Under the pieces are notes generated by a model. The model did not search any database, was not told where the DNA came from, and saw only the letters and a list, made by a program, of their open reading frames with translations. Shown here piece after piece: positions 16,447 through 26,214 of a stretch of 64,000 nt of DNA (positions are counted from its first letter, which is position 1; each line of letters opens with the position of its first letter). The translations under genes and the position numbers were made by a program. Source of the stretch: Thermanaerothrix sp034436175 (GTDB taxonomy: Bacteria > Chloroflexota > Anaerolineae > Anaerolineales > Anaerolineaceae). The stretch is from positions 82,207 to 146,206 of the forward strand of contig CAYRUO010000006.1 of assembly GCA_964427505.1 (NCBI GenBank), in the 5' to 3' direction.

Positions 16447-17151
16447 CTAACTGGTTGGGGACGCGGTGGGTTCAGGTGTATTCGTAGGCGCGGCAGTGTT
16501 TGTTGGCGTCACGGTTGCAGTCGCGCCGGTAACCTTGATAGTGATGTATACGGTATAGAAGTTCTGCCCATTTGCGTTCGTCAGCACCCATACGCTGGTG
16601 TAATCTCCTGGCGTGGTGGGGGCTTTCATGGTGAGGCTCAAATCCACCGTTTCTCCCTTTTTCACTTCCTTGGGGAATTTGATGTCTGAGGCTCCCAGCC
16701 GAAGCGCCTGGTTAGCGAGGTAAAAACGCAATTGATAGGCCGTTGTCCAGGTGGTGTCGCCGATGTTGCGGATGGTCCAGGTCATGGTGAATTCCTGGCC
16801 GGGTAGCAACACTGTTCCATCTGCCGGTGACTGGCTCACCCATTCGGCGCGGTCGGGAAGGTTAGCACCGGGGCGGGTTGGACTGGCGACCGGTGTGGTG
16901 GTTTCGCCCGCGGGTGGGAGGGTGACGGCCAGGGTGGGGGTTGCCGTAGCCGTTGGGGGTGGGGTAATCGTAGGGGTGGCGGTGGGCATGGCAGCCGCGG
17001 TTTGGGTCAACCCCGCCTGCACAGTTTGAGCAACTTCGGTGTAGATTTGAGCCGGATCAGGAGTTGGAGTACGTGAGGCTGGATTACAGGCTGAAAGGAT
17101 TACCAAGGTCAGGCTTAATAGGCTTAACGCCAAGATTCTTCGCAATGTCAT
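16447..17151 (-). CDS. Surface lipoprotein with NBR1-like Ig domain
   Basis: Exported lipoprotein of 234 residues. The signal peptide ends in the lipobox LSAC near residue 21, followed by a long Thr/Pro/Ala-rich linker (residues about 25-95) and an Ig-like domain with WVSQSPADGTVLLPGQEFTM and IRNIGDTTWTTAYQLRF, characteristic of the NBR1 central domain family. A second Thr/Pro tail closes the protein. These domains are common on Chloroflexota surface proteins and probably bind other proteins or the envelope. No enzymatic motif is present. Confidence 0.8.
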   Translation of the reverse strand: MTLRRILALSLLSLTLVILSACNPASRTPTPDPAQIYTEVAQTVQAGLTQTAAAMPTATPTITPPPTATATPTLAVTLPPAGETTTPVASPTRPGANLPDRAEWVSQSPADGTVLLPGQEFTMTWTIRNIGDTTWTTAYQLRFYLANQALRLGASDIKFPKEVKKGETVDLSLTMKAPTTPGDYTSVWVLTNANGQNFYTVYITIKVTGATATVTPTNTAAPTNTPEPTASPTS

Positions 17152-17276
17152 GAGTTTATTCCTCCATAAAGTTACACTTGCAGATCATTGCCCCTAGGTT
17201 AGGGATGCTGCCCTATTTTGTAACCGGATGCCCGAATTGTCAAGGGCTGAAGGAATTGGAGGGGAATGAATGCTGC

Positions 17277-18392
17277 TTAAGGCTGAGGGTATGAATTCTC
17301 AATAGGTAAAAGGGTAGGCAGAGGGGGTGTCGGAAGCGTTGTGGAAAATCCCTGACCTTCGCGGAAACTAAAATAGCGCACCATGCCGGCCACAATCTCG
17401 GTGTCGAAGCGGTAGCGCACCCCTTTATATTCAAACATGATGCGATATTTTCCGGCAGGCAGATCACTCAGCACGAGGTTTTCACGGTAGTAATCGTCGC
17501 TGTTAACGCTGTGAGGAGCGTAGGTACGAACCTGCCATGTTTGCCCTGAATCAAGGGCTTGCACACTTACGGTGAGGTGTTCAATAGGTTGCCCGGTGTT
17601 CTTAAGCAGTCGCCCGGCCAGCACACCCCAGCCCTGAGGTGGCACCAACCAGAGTTCGGGATTGCGGGTGACGAAGAACGAATTTTGCTCAATGCGCACC
17701 TCAAAGTGCAAATGGGGGCCGGTGGTGAAACCAGTGCTTCCCACATACCCCAGGGTATCGCCTGTGCGCACTTTTTGCCCGCTGGTCACGATAATTTCAT
17801 CCATGTGGGCATACACGGTGTAAAGTTTTCGCCCTTGATAGCCAAAATCATGGAGAATAACCACGGCCAATCCGTAGGGATCATCGGGACGATTCCGGCC
17901 CGCATAGAGGCCACAGCCTGACCAGACGACTTCGCCTTCACCGGCGGCGAGTACCGGGGTGCCGCGTGGGGCATCAATATCTATACCGGTGTGGACGATA
18001 TCGGTGCCGGTGAAGTAGTCACCGTAGCGGTATTCTGGAAGCGGCCAGTTGACCTCGTCGGCAGCGATGGGGCGGGAGAAAAGGAAATGGTCATAAGGGG
18101 TTAATGCCAAAGGGGGGGCATACAGAGGGGGACGCCAAATTGAGACCGGCAGTGGGGCGGGGGTGGGGAGAGTAAAGCGGAGTGGAGGATCACTGGGTTG
18201 CGGCCAAGAGGTTGGGATGGGCTTTGACGGTTGCGACACAGACTGCACTGCCAATGTGGGAGTAGGACTGGGTTGTGCCGCGCTAGCGGCCTCGGAATCT
18301 GCCCATGCGGTGGCTGTGCAACCGCTCTGAGATGAAGCCAGAAGGATCAAAAGAGTAACGGCTACCAATAGGTAGGTTGGCTGTCTGTTCAT
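17277..18392 (-). CDS. M23-family peptidoglycan endopeptidase-like lipoprotein
   Basis: Exported protein of 371 residues with an N-terminal hydrophobic segment ending in SGC (possible lipobox), a Pro-rich linker and an M23 (LytM/lysostaphin) domain. Zinc ligands are visible as HTGIDIDAP near residue 137 and HLHFEV near residue 230, with YAHMDEI between. A beta-rich domain without enzymatic motifs follows. The likely role is peptidoglycan cleavage or cell-wall remodelling. It overlaps the PD40 gene by four bases and probably shares its transcript. Confidence 0.88.
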   Translation of the reverse strand: MNRQPTYLLVAVTLLILLASSQSGCTATAWADSEAASAAQPSPTPTLAVQSVSQPSKPIPTSWPQPSDPPLRFTLPTPAPLPVSIWRPPLYAPPLALTPYDHFLFSRPIAADEVNWPLPEYRYGDYFTGTDIVHTGIDIDAPRGTPVLAAGEGEVVWSGCGLYAGRNRPDDPYGLAVVILHDFGYQGRKLYTVYAHMDEIIVTSGQKVRTGDTLGYVGSTGFTTGPHLHFEVRIEQNSFFVTRNPELWLVPPQGWGVLAGRLLKNTGQPIEHLTVSVQALDSGQTWQVRTYAPHSVNSDDYYRENLVLSDLPAGKYRIMFEYKGVRYRFDTEIVAGMVRYFSFREGQGFSTTLPTPPLPTLLPIENSYPQP

Positions 18393-20269
18393 GGGCCTCG
18401 CATCTGACTTGGAGGGGTCAACGTGGGACGGGGTGAGACGGGCGAAGATACAGCCTCGGTGGTCGTTGGTGATGGGGAAATGTATGTCTTAGGGGTGGGA
18501 GTTGGTGAAGGGGTGACCGTCCAGGTTGGCAAGGGGGTTGGCGGGTTGAGGGCTTCCACAGGATAGATTTGTGCAATGGCTTCTTCCCAGTCCAAACCGT
18601 TCCGCCATACAAATTGATTGAAGCGCGCCGCGGGGTAATAACTACGCCAGGTCGGAAGCGCCGGTAGGCGTTCCCATCCCCATCGTTGCGCAAGTTCGGT
18701 GAAGTCCACCCAATAACCCGTAGGTGGTGGCTCGGAAGCTCCACCCTGTTCGTAGGCTTGAGGATCACCATTGAAACGGGCATCCAAGTTCCAAATGGGT
18801 GATGTGAGTGGAACACCTTGTGAGCCATCTTGATAGCGGGTGCGTACCCAGAGCCGCCAGTATGTGCCTTCGTAAGAATCCTCACGCGTCAGCACGATCC
18901 ATTTGGCTTGTAAAAGCAGAGGGTTTAAGGAAAAGGCGCGCCCGGTTAACAGCCAGTCATCCACATGCCCGGCATTGATCGGCTCACTAATCGGCATGAA
19001 GGCGCTTTCGAGGCTACCTAGTACGTCCCACCCTGCCTGGCGAGCCGCTTCCTGACGTAAAAGATAAAAAGCCGGCAAAACCTCGCCGAGTAGGTAGGGA
19101 TAAGGTGCTGTAACATTTTCCAGCGAAACTAAACGACTCTCAGAGGATTGAGAAGGAACTGAAGTTTCAGGGGGTACAAACTGACTAGGTCCGGGGAGGA
19201 AATAGGGTTGGAGCGCCTCAAAAGCATGCCCTGATCCCCAGGTATAACCGTGAATTTTCCCCGGTAGAGGCTGAGGAGGAAACCACAGCGTGTGCCGATT
19301 GACATCGTACCCCACCAACAGGTATTGGTTGGGGGTGGAAAGAATACCGAGCAGGTTGTCGCCCTGAGGTGACCAAAGGGGGCTTTCGCCGCTCATCAAG
19401 AGTTGCGGCTTCTGTTCTGGATGCAATCCGTCCCATAACCAGATCGCGTTTTCATTGGCGTTGCAGCCTCCCCAGGCCACATAGCGGCCATCCGGTGACC
19501 AGGTGGGATCGTGTTCGGCGCAATCTGGGGATTGAGATATATTGATAAACCGATCATCTGTAAGGTCAAGACGGGCTAACCAAACGTCGGCTTTGCCCGA
19601 GCGGGTGGAGGTGAAGAGGATCTCGCGTCCCCGCGGAGACCACTGAGGTGAGAGGTCAAAACCCGGGTCGTCGGTCAGTCGGATTGGGGGTTGTGCCGGA
19701 TCAAGCACCGACTTGACCAGAATGTCCAAATTGCCGTCAATGAGGGACTCATAGGCTAACCATTGACCATCAGGTGACCAGGTCGGATGCCCATCATATT
19801 CAGGGGTATCGGTAATCTGAGTGAGTTTGCCATCTGTAAGAGAAAGCACATAAATGTTCCAAAACCCATTGCGCCGAGACACAAATGCCAATTTTTGCCC
19901 GTTGGGGCTAAGTGCAGGGTGTATGTCATCCCAGGGGTTATCGGTCAGGCGGGTTAGGGGCAGGCTGTAAGGGTGGTAAGCGAAGAGATGGATAAATGGG
20001 CCATCGCTCATCGCCAAGACCACGACCCCGGAGAGAGGCGTTGTGGTGGAGAGAGAGGGAATAGAATTAGGAACAGTAAGATTGACGGTGTCTGTGCTTT
20101 CCGAACTCTGGGCGGGTGGACTAGATGTGAGTAAAGAATTACCCCTCACGGTTAAAGAAGTTGGTGAAAGGGTTGCCCGGAGTACTCCAAGTCCAAGGAT
20201 CAGGCACAACAACAGGCTGGCCAGGATTAACCTATGACGAGAAGCAGAAGGTGGCTTTATCTCAGCCAT
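18389..20269 (-). CDS. Membrane-anchored PD40/TolB-like beta-propeller protein
   Basis: Protein of 626 residues with one N-terminal transmembrane or signal segment (residues about 12-30) and a six-bladed TolB-like propeller. At least four PD40 repeats of the form LSPNGQKLAFVSRR, WSPDGQWLAYES, WSPRGREILFTSTR and WSPDGRYVAWGG are visible between residues 120 and 290. The second half has no repeat and ends in a Pro/Thr-rich tail. It would sit outside the membrane. With the coupled M23 peptidase it may form a cell-envelope module, but no partner such as Pal or TolA is present. Confidence 0.8.
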   Translation of the reverse strand: MAEIKPPSASRHRLILASLLLCLILGLGVLRATLSPTSLTVRGNSLLTSSPPAQSSESTDTVNLTVPNSIPSLSTTTPLSGVVVLAMSDGPFIHLFAYHPYSLPLTRLTDNPWDDIHPALSPNGQKLAFVSRRNGFWNIYVLSLTDGKLTQITDTPEYDGHPTWSPDGQWLAYESLIDGNLDILVKSVLDPAQPPIRLTDDPGFDLSPQWSPRGREILFTSTRSGKADVWLARLDLTDDRFINISQSPDCAEHDPTWSPDGRYVAWGGCNANENAIWLWDGLHPEQKPQLLMSGESPLWSPQGDNLLGILSTPNQYLLVGYDVNRHTLWFPPQPLPGKIHGYTWGSGHAFEALQPYFLPGPSQFVPPETSVPSQSSESRLVSLENVTAPYPYLLGEVLPAFYLLRQEAARQAGWDVLGSLESAFMPISEPINAGHVDDWLLTGRAFSLNPLLLQAKWIVLTREDSYEGTYWRLWVRTRYQDGSQGVPLTSPIWNLDARFNGDPQAYEQGGASEPPPTGYWVDFTELAQRWGWERLPALPTWRSYYPAARFNQFVWRNGLDWEEAIAQIYPVEALNPPTPLPTWTVTPSPTPTPKTYISPSPTTTEAVSSPVSPRPTLTPPSQMRGP

Positions 20270-20290
20270 ATATGGTGGCTCTTGCCAATA

Positions 20291-20318
20291 ATTGTAGCAC
20301 TGCCCAATTGGGGTTCAA
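20291..20318 (-). promoter_or_regulatory. Promoter for PD40-M23 pair
   Basis: On the minus strand TTGAAC (20313-20318) and TACAAT (20291-20296) are 16 bases apart, just upstream of the PD40 start codon at 20269. Confidence 0.5.
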
Positions 20319-20379
20319 CTTTCAATAATGCAAAGTGAGGGTGCAAGAGTCACGCCAGGTGATGAGATGATGCATTCTT

Positions 20380-20766
20380 TTATGATTGGGATGGCGAGGG
20401 TGGTAGGTCAAACGTGAGGTTTCGTTCGTCCACAGTGCCTAGATCGGGGTAAATCAAACGGGCGGTCAATTGGTAGTGTGGACTCGCGGGGGCGCGGCGC
20501 AGGTGCAGGGTAATCACAAGGCGGTAGTCCACATTTTCGATAATGTGGGCAGAAGTAACTTCTTGGCCTTCGGTGTCGGTAATGACTACCTCAAGGTTGG
20601 GGGGAGATTGAAAAGGGGTGAGTTCCATCAAGACGCGAATCTTCGTTCCTTCGGGCCAAGGTTCTATCCTTATGTTTTCAAAATGGACTTGTTCCGGGGG
20701 CAAAGCCTCGGGATCGGGTTGGAGAGGATTAAAACGTAATCTCATTTGGCCTCTGGGGTTTCTCAT
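20380..20766 (-). CDS. Small protein of unknown function
   Basis: I do not recognise this 128-residue protein. It has no signal peptide or membrane segment. Alternating hydrophobic patterns (IRVLMELTPF, NLEVVITDTEG, YRLVITLHLRR) suggest one all-beta domain, and it ends in a Pro/Ser tail. It overlaps the UMF1 transporter stop by ATGA, so it is translated with that gene. Confidence 0.6.
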   Translation of the reverse strand: MRNPRGQMRLRFNPLQPDPEALPPEQVHFENIRIEPWPEGTKIRVLMELTPFQSPPNLEVVITDTEGQEVTSAHIIENVDYRLVITLHLRRAPASPHYQLTARLIYPDLGTVDERNLTFDLPPSPSQS

Positions 20767-22115
20767 GGGGTGGACACTGGGGCATGAACCAACAGAGCTT
20801 GTTCCTCGGCTTCGGCTACGCGTATGCCTTCGTGTTCATTGACGCGGGTGAGAAGCAACATACCCAGTGCAAAGAAGATGATCAAGGAAATGATACTGAA
20901 GCGGCTGCCCCCCATCAGGCGGCTGACAATGCCGAAGACAAGGGGCCCGACTGTGCCCGCGATTTTCTCACTCACGCCAAAGAAAGAATAGAACTCGGCA
21001 GATTGGCTTTTGGGCACCATTCGTCCAAAGAGGGAACGGCTGAGAGCCTGGCTACCCCCTTGAACGGTGGCAACTGCGAAGCCGAGCAGGAAAAAGTGTA
21101 GAGGCGTGCGCAAAAAGTAGCCCCCAATGGCAATTGCGGTGTAAACGGCCAAACTGAGTAAAATGGCCGGTTTGGTGCCGATTTTCTTTGCCAACCAGCC
21201 GAAGAGGATGGCGAATGGAATAGCAACGAACTGCACCATCAGCAGTGTGCCAACGGTGGTCTCAATGCCGAAGCCCAATTCGGTGCCGTAAATGGTCGCC
21301 ATGTAGATAATGGTGCCGATGCCGTTGTTATAGAGCCAGAAGGCAATAATGAACTTCATCAATTCGCGGTATTGGCGAATATTGCGGAAGGTGTTGGCCA
21401 GGCGAGAAAAGCTGGCTTTTACCGGGTTGAAGTTAACCTCATTGCTGAAAATGCGGCGAGGGGGCTCGGCGACGAAGCGCCAGAGGGGAATGGTAAAGGT
21501 AAACCACCATACCGCGACGGTTACAAAAGCCAACCGTGTCATCCAGGCCGTCAGTGCGCTTTCTTCAAGCGCTAACGCAGGGATAAGTTGGGGCAGGACT
21601 TTGGGGCCGAAAAGAATCATGGCCATGTTTACCGCCAATAGGATTCCTCCGCCGGCATACCCCATGGCGTAACCCCGCGAGGAAACCTGATCAATTTCAT
21701 CCGGGGTGGCAACATGGGGTAGTAAAGAGTCATAGAACACGTTCGCACCCGAGAATCCGATGCTCCCCAGAATGTAGAACAGAGAAGCCATGATCCAATC
21801 GCCGCGCTGGACGAAATAGAGTAAGGCGGTGCCGAAAATACCCAATAGCGCAAAGACGGTCAGGAAGCGTTTTTTGGCGCCGCTGAAGTCGGCCATGGCA
21901 CCGAGAATGGGGCCGAGCACGGCGACTAAAACCAATGCAATGGTGGTGGTAAATGCCCAGTTGGACGTGGCCTCGTTGGGAGGGAGATCCGCGGCGGCGA
22001 CCGATGCGTAATACACCGGGAGAACAGCGGCCATAATCGTAGTAGCAAAGGCGGAGTTGGCCCAGTCATACATCGTCCAAGCCCAGATAGCGCGGCGGTG
22101 AGGATCGTTTTTCAT
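20763..22115 (-). CDS. UMF1-family MFS transporter
   Basis: Major facilitator protein of the UMF1/Atg22-like family, about 450 residues. The N-terminal WAWTMYDWANSAFATTIMAA is the hallmark of this group. Eleven to twelve hydrophobic segments follow, with the intermediate FGWLAKKIGTKPAILLSLAVY loop. ATG 22115 is preferred to a GTG three codons upstream because GAGG lies eight bases before it. A TATAAT-like -10 element sits at 22147-22152 on this strand. Bacterial substrates are not established; amino-acid efflux is known for the fungal relatives. Confidence 0.85.
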   Translation of the reverse strand: MKNDPHRRAIWAWTMYDWANSAFATTIMAAVLPVYYASVAAADLPPNEATSNWAFTTTIALVLVAVLGPILGAMADFSGAKKRFLTVFALLGIFGTALLYFVQRGDWIMASLFYILGSIGFSGANVFYDSLLPHVATPDEIDQVSSRGYAMGYAGGGILLAVNMAMILFGPKVLPQLIPALALEESALTAWMTRLAFVTVAVWWFTFTIPLWRFVAEPPRRIFSNEVNFNPVKASFSRLANTFRNIRQYRELMKFIIAFWLYNNGIGTIIYMATIYGTELGFGIETTVGTLLMVQFVAIPFAILFGWLAKKIGTKPAILLSLAVYTAIAIGGYFLRTPLHFFLLGFAVATVQGGSQALSRSLFGRMVPKSQSAEFYSFFGVSEKIAGTVGPLVFGIVSRLMGGSRFSIISLIIFFALGMLLLTRVNEHEGIRVAEAEEQALLVHAPVSTP

Positions 22116-22317
22116 ACAGCGCACCTCGGATGGAAAGTATAGATGTATTATACGTTGGAGCGGCCATTATCGAGGTTAAACCCCTCTTATGAGACCTTAA
22201 AAAGTTTTGACGATTAAGGGTGATTAACTTTGGAATAGAGGCAATGGGATTAGAATTAAAGGTCTAAAAAGTTTGGCGGTAGCAAGTTGAATTGATGCGT
22301 TGGCATGAGGTGAAAGT

Positions 22318-25230
22318 ATGATGCAGAACAAGATTCGCGTAGTCGGTGCGCGTGAGCATAACCTGAAGAACATCACCGTTGAAATTCCTCGCGACAAGTT
22401 GGTGGTTATCACCGGGCTATCGGGATCAGGAAAGTCCTCGTTGGCCTTTGATACTATTTTTGCCGAGGGACAGCGGCGCTATGTGGAGTCGCTTTCAGCC
22501 TATGCCCGCCAGTTCCTGGGGCAGATGGAAAAGCCGGATGTGGATTACATCGAAGGATTGTCACCGGCAGTATCCATAGATCAAAAAGCCACTTCCCATA
22601 ACCCGCGCTCGACGGTCGGGACGGTCACCGAAATTTACGATTATCTCCGCCTGCTCTTTGCGCGAGTGGGTATTCCGCACTGCCCGGTTTGTGGGCGCGA
22701 GGTAGTGCGTCAATCCGCCCAGGAAATTGTGGATGCCTTACTGGCAATGCCAGAAGGGACGCGTTTGGTGATTTTGGCTCCGGTCGTTCGAGGACGCAAG
22801 GGAACTTACCAGGCGGTTTTTGAGGAAATTCGCAAGGCCGGCTTTGTGCGGGTACGCGTAGATGGCAAGATTTACAGCCTGGATGACGAAATCACGTTAG
22901 ACCGTTACAAGATCCACAATATTGAAGCCGTCGTAGATCGTCTGGTGATTCGAAATACAGGGGATGAGGAAGAGAAACGCGCTTTTCTCTCGCGCCTGAC
23001 CGATTCGGTTGAGACGGCCCTTAAAGTGGGTGAGGGGTATTTAATCGTTCAAAACATTTCTCTTGATCCGCCTCAGGATCTGTTTTTCTCGGAGCACTTG
23101 GCGTGCCCGGAGCATGGGGTTAGCCTACCCGAAATCGAGCCGCGGACGTTTTCGTTCAATACCCCGCACGGTGCTTGCCCCGATTGTCAAGGATTGGGTA
23201 GCCGACTTGAAATTGATCCCGACTTGATCATTCCGGATAAAGAGCGCTCGCTTAACGATGGTGCCATTGTTGCCTTGGAGTGGAATGGGCCGCGCGAACA
23301 AGGGGGATATTATTGGCAGATGATTGAGGCGGTAGCCAGGGCATACGATATAGACCTGGACGCACCGGTTTCGAGCATTCCGGAAGAAAAACTCAACAAA
23401 ATTTTGTATGGCACCGGGCGAGAAGAGGTGCAGATACATTTACATGGGCGCAATGACCGTCAAGCCAGTTATGTGGCGGCTTTTGAGGGTGTGATTCCCA
23501 ATCTAGAACGACGTTATCGCGAGACGAATTCGGAATACATTCGCGCCCGTATTGCGGAGTTTATGACCGATCAGCCCTGCCCGACCTGCAAGGGTACACG
23601 TTTGCGCGCCGAAGCCCTGGCAGTTACCGTAGATGGCTATAACATTGTTGAGGTAACGGATTGGCCAGTGAATCGGACCTTGGCCTGGGTTGAGCGACTC
23701 ATGGGGGAGGATTCTCCCCTTACCGAACGGCAACGCACCATTGCTGACCGCGTCCTGAAAGAGATCAGAGCCCGTTTGGGTTTCCTGGTGGATGTAGGGT
23801 TGGATTACCTAACTCTGCGCCGCTCGGCGAATACCTTATCAGGAGGCGAGGCGCAGCGCATCCGCCTGGCAACCCAGGTGGGATCGCGGTTGATGGGGGT
23901 GCTTTACGTTCTGGATGAGCCCTCGATTGGCTTGCACCCGCGGGATAATGCACGCTTGCTGGCGACTCTCAAGGGATTAAGAGATTTAGGCAATACGGTT
24001 TTGGTAGTGGAGCATGATGAAGAAACCATTCGTTCGGCGGATTGGGTAATTGATCTGGGGCCGGGGGCAGGCGAGCACGGCGGCTATGTGGTGGCGGAAG
24101 GGCCGGTTGAGGTCATCCTCACTCATCCCCAATCGCTGACCGGGGCTTATCTCTCAGGACGGATGCAGGTGCCGATGCCGACCCAGCGGCGTAAGGGCAA
24201 TGGAAAATGGCTCACCATCGTGGGCGCGCGGGCTAATAACTTGAAGAATTTGACCGTACGTATCCCATTGGGGCGTTTTGTTTGCATCACCGGCGTTTCC
24301 GGCTCGGGCAAATCCACCTTGATGATTGATGTGCTATATAAAGCATTGGCCAGGGAACTGCATGGGGCCCGTACACAGCCGGGCGAGTATGATCGGATTG
24401 AAGGCATAGAGCACATTGATAAGATTATCAATATTGATCAATCCCCGATCGGGCGCACGCCTCGCTCTAACCCGGGTACCTATACCGGGGTGTTCGATGA
24501 GATTCGCAAACTCTTCGCCGAGTTACCCGAAAGCCGGATGCGCGGCTATAAGGCCGGGCGGTTCTCGTTCAATGTGCATGGCGGGCGGTGTGAAGCGTGC
24601 CAGGGGCAGGGGCAGTTGCGCATTGAGATGCAATTCTTACCCGATGTCTATGTGCCTTGTGATGTGTGTCATGGGGCGCGGTTTAACCGTGAAACGCTTC
24701 AAGTGCGCTATAAGGGACTGAATATCGCCGAGGTGTTGGACACCACAGTCAGCGAGGCGATTGACCTGTTTGCGGCTTTCCCGGCCATCGTCAACAAATT
24801 GCGCACGCTCGAGGATGTGGGGTTGGGGTACATTCGCATCGGGCAGCCCGCCCCAACCCTCTCCGGCGGTGAAGCGCAGCGGGTGAAATTGGCCCGTGAA
24901 CTCTCGCGACGCGCGACCGGACGCACGCTTTACGTCCTAGACGAGCCCTCGGTGGGGTTACATGCCGCCGACGTGCATAAACTGATCGAGGTCTTACAAC
25001 GGTTGGTAGATGCCGGGAATACGGTGCTGATCATTGAGCACAACTTGGATATCATCAAAGTGGCAGATTACATCATAGACCTAGGACCCGAGGGTGGCGA
25101 CCGCGGCGGGCAAGTGGTCGCTGCCGGAACACCCGAGGAAGTTTGCCAGGTCCCCGAATCTTATACCGGGCAATATCTCAAACGCTATTTGGAAGAGCAC
25201 CGTTGGTTCACCCCGGTTTATTCGGCTTAG
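22318..25230 (+). CDS. uvrA: Excinuclease ABC subunit A
   Basis: UvrA, the damage-recognition ATPase of nucleotide excision repair, full length at 970 residues. It has two ABC modules: Walker A GLSGSGKSS near residue 32 and GVSGSGKST near 660, with signatures LSGGEAQRI near 505 and LSGGEAQRV near 845. Zinc sites include CEACQGQG with CDVCHG in the second half. The first-half finger reads CPEH with CPDC, where E. coli has CxxC. GAGGTGA precedes the start. It is monocistronic and convergent with the epimerase gene, stops six bases apart. UvrB and UvrC are not in the window. Confidence 0.97.
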   Translation: MMQNKIRVVGAREHNLKNITVEIPRDKLVVITGLSGSGKSSLAFDTIFAEGQRRYVESLSAYARQFLGQMEKPDVDYIEGLSPAVSIDQKATSHNPRSTVGTVTEIYDYLRLLFARVGIPHCPVCGREVVRQSAQEIVDALLAMPEGTRLVILAPVVRGRKGTYQAVFEEIRKAGFVRVRVDGKIYSLDDEITLDRYKIHNIEAVVDRLVIRNTGDEEEKRAFLSRLTDSVETALKVGEGYLIVQNISLDPPQDLFFSEHLACPEHGVSLPEIEPRTFSFNTPHGACPDCQGLGSRLEIDPDLIIPDKERSLNDGAIVALEWNGPREQGGYYWQMIEAVARAYDIDLDAPVSSIPEEKLNKILYGTGREEVQIHLHGRNDRQASYVAAFEGVIPNLERRYRETNSEYIRARIAEFMTDQPCPTCKGTRLRAEALAVTVDGYNIVEVTDWPVNRTLAWVERLMGEDSPLTERQRTIADRVLKEIRARLGFLVDVGLDYLTLRRSANTLSGGEAQRIRLATQVGSRLMGVLYVLDEPSIGLHPRDNARLLATLKGLRDLGNTVLVVEHDEETIRSADWVIDLGPGAGEHGGYVVAEGPVEVILTHPQSLTGAYLSGRMQVPMPTQRRKGNGKWLTIVGARANNLKNLTVRIPLGRFVCITGVSGSGKSTLMIDVLYKALARELHGARTQPGEYDRIEGIEHIDKIINIDQSPIGRTPRSNPGTYTGVFDEIRKLFAELPESRMRGYKAGRFSFNVHGGRCEACQGQGQLRIEMQFLPDVYVPCDVCHGARFNRETLQVRYKGLNIAEVLDTTVSEAIDLFAAFPAIVNKLRTLEDVGLGYIRIGQPAPTLSGGEAQRVKLARELSRRATGRTLYVLDEPSVGLHAADVHKLIEVLQRLVDAGNTVLIIEHNLDIIKVADYIIDLGPEGGDRGGQVVAAGTPEEVCQVPESYTGQYLKRYLEEHRWFTPVYSA

Positions 25231-25236
25231 GGGTGG

Positions 25237-26157
25237 TTAAAGGCTTTCGCGCCAAGTGGCGATCAAAACGGGAAGATGGTCAAGTGCGTCCTCAGTAGGG
25301 TGCAGATCAAGCAGGGTGCGCATACGTTCGACCCGGGGCTCATAACGCACGACTTCGGCGGCGCGCGGAGGCTTCAGCACGAGTTGCGAAGGTGAATTAG
25401 TGAGTTCCAGGATGCGCTTGGCGAGGGCGAGGATCGGGACACCTTTGCCGTTGCCGATGTTGATGGGGTCGGTAGGGATGGGTAGAGCGGCGGCTCGCAG
25501 TAAGGCTTCGATCACCGTCTCAACCCAAATGAGGTCAATAATCTGTTCGCCCCCGAAGACAATCAGATCTTTACCGTGCAGAGCGTTACGAATCCAGATG
25601 GGGATGACCCTTTCGATGTCGCGTGGGCCGTAGACGTGAGAGAGGCGAAAGATAACGATGGGTAAGGCGTAAGTTTCCTGAAACACCTGACAATATACCT
25701 CGGCGGCGACCTTGCTGGCGCCATACGGATTTTTGCTTCGCAAAGGATGGCTTTCATCAACCGGAAGGTGGCGTGGTTCGCCGTAGACCTCACCCGAAGA
25801 GGTGAAGATGACCTTGGAAACCTCAAGGTGATGGGCAGCTTTGAGCACGTTGAATGTGCCGATGACGTTGGTCTCAAAACAGGCATCCACCCGGCTTAAA
25901 CTGCTCATAACGCGCGTTTGGGCCGCCAGATGATACACGATCTGACAGCCGCGCATGGCATCGAGCACATCCCCGTAGCGGCGTACATCCCCGTGCACAA
26001 AGTTGATGCGCGGGTTATGGCGATGATGGGCAATATTCTCTAGCCGACCGCGCAAGAGATTGTCGAGGATAATCACCTCATATTCGGCATGTTGAGACAA
26101 CCGATCCACCAAGTGACTGCCGATAAATCCTGCTCCGCCGGTCACAAGAACTTTCAT
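25237..26157 (-). CDS. NAD-dependent sugar-nucleotide epimerase/dehydratase
   Basis: Extended short-chain dehydrogenase of about 306 residues. The Rossmann motif VTGGAGFIGSHLVD is at the N-terminus, and catalytic Ser-Tyr-Lys appears as SSGEVYGEP and NPYGASKVAAE. This is the UDP-glucose 4-epimerase / UDP-glucuronate decarboxylase type. ATG 26157 is chosen for its GAGGG ribosome-binding site and because the extra upstream residues do not match the family. It lies downstream of a UDP-glucose dehydrogenase, so UDP-glucuronate epimerisation or decarboxylation for polysaccharide synthesis is likely. Confidence 0.87.
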   Translation of the reverse strand: MKVLVTGGAGFIGSHLVDRLSQHAEYEVIILDNLLRGRLENIAHHRHNPRINFVHGDVRRYGDVLDAMRGCQIVYHLAAQTRVMSSLSRVDACFETNVIGTFNVLKAAHHLEVSKVIFTSSGEVYGEPRHLPVDESHPLRSKNPYGASKVAAEVYCQVFQETYALPIVIFRLSHVYGPRDIERVIPIWIRNALHGKDLIVFGGEQIIDLIWVETVIEALLRAAALPIPTDPINIGNGKGVPILALAKRILELTNSPSQLVLKPPRAAEVVRYEPRVERMRTLLDLHPTEDALDHLPVLIATWRESL

Positions 26158-26170
26158 CGCTACCCTCTTC

Positions 26171-26207
26171 TGGTAAAAAATTAGGCCCACCGGATGAAGG
26201 TGGGCCT
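26171..26207 (-). terminator. Intrinsic terminator after UDP-glucose dehydrogenase
   Basis: A nine-pair stem (AGGCCCACC with GGTGGGCCT, 26183-26207) is followed on the minus strand by AATTTTTTACC. It lies between the dehydrogenase and the epimerase, so it would at least partly separate the two genes. The epimerase ribosome-binding site follows immediately. Confidence 0.75.
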
Positions 26208-26214
26208 GAATGGA

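Noticed and set aside
22318..25230. Broken zinc finger in UvrA (CPEH for CxxC)
   Set aside because: His can replace Cys as zinc ligand and, by memory, this form occurs in other UvrA proteins.
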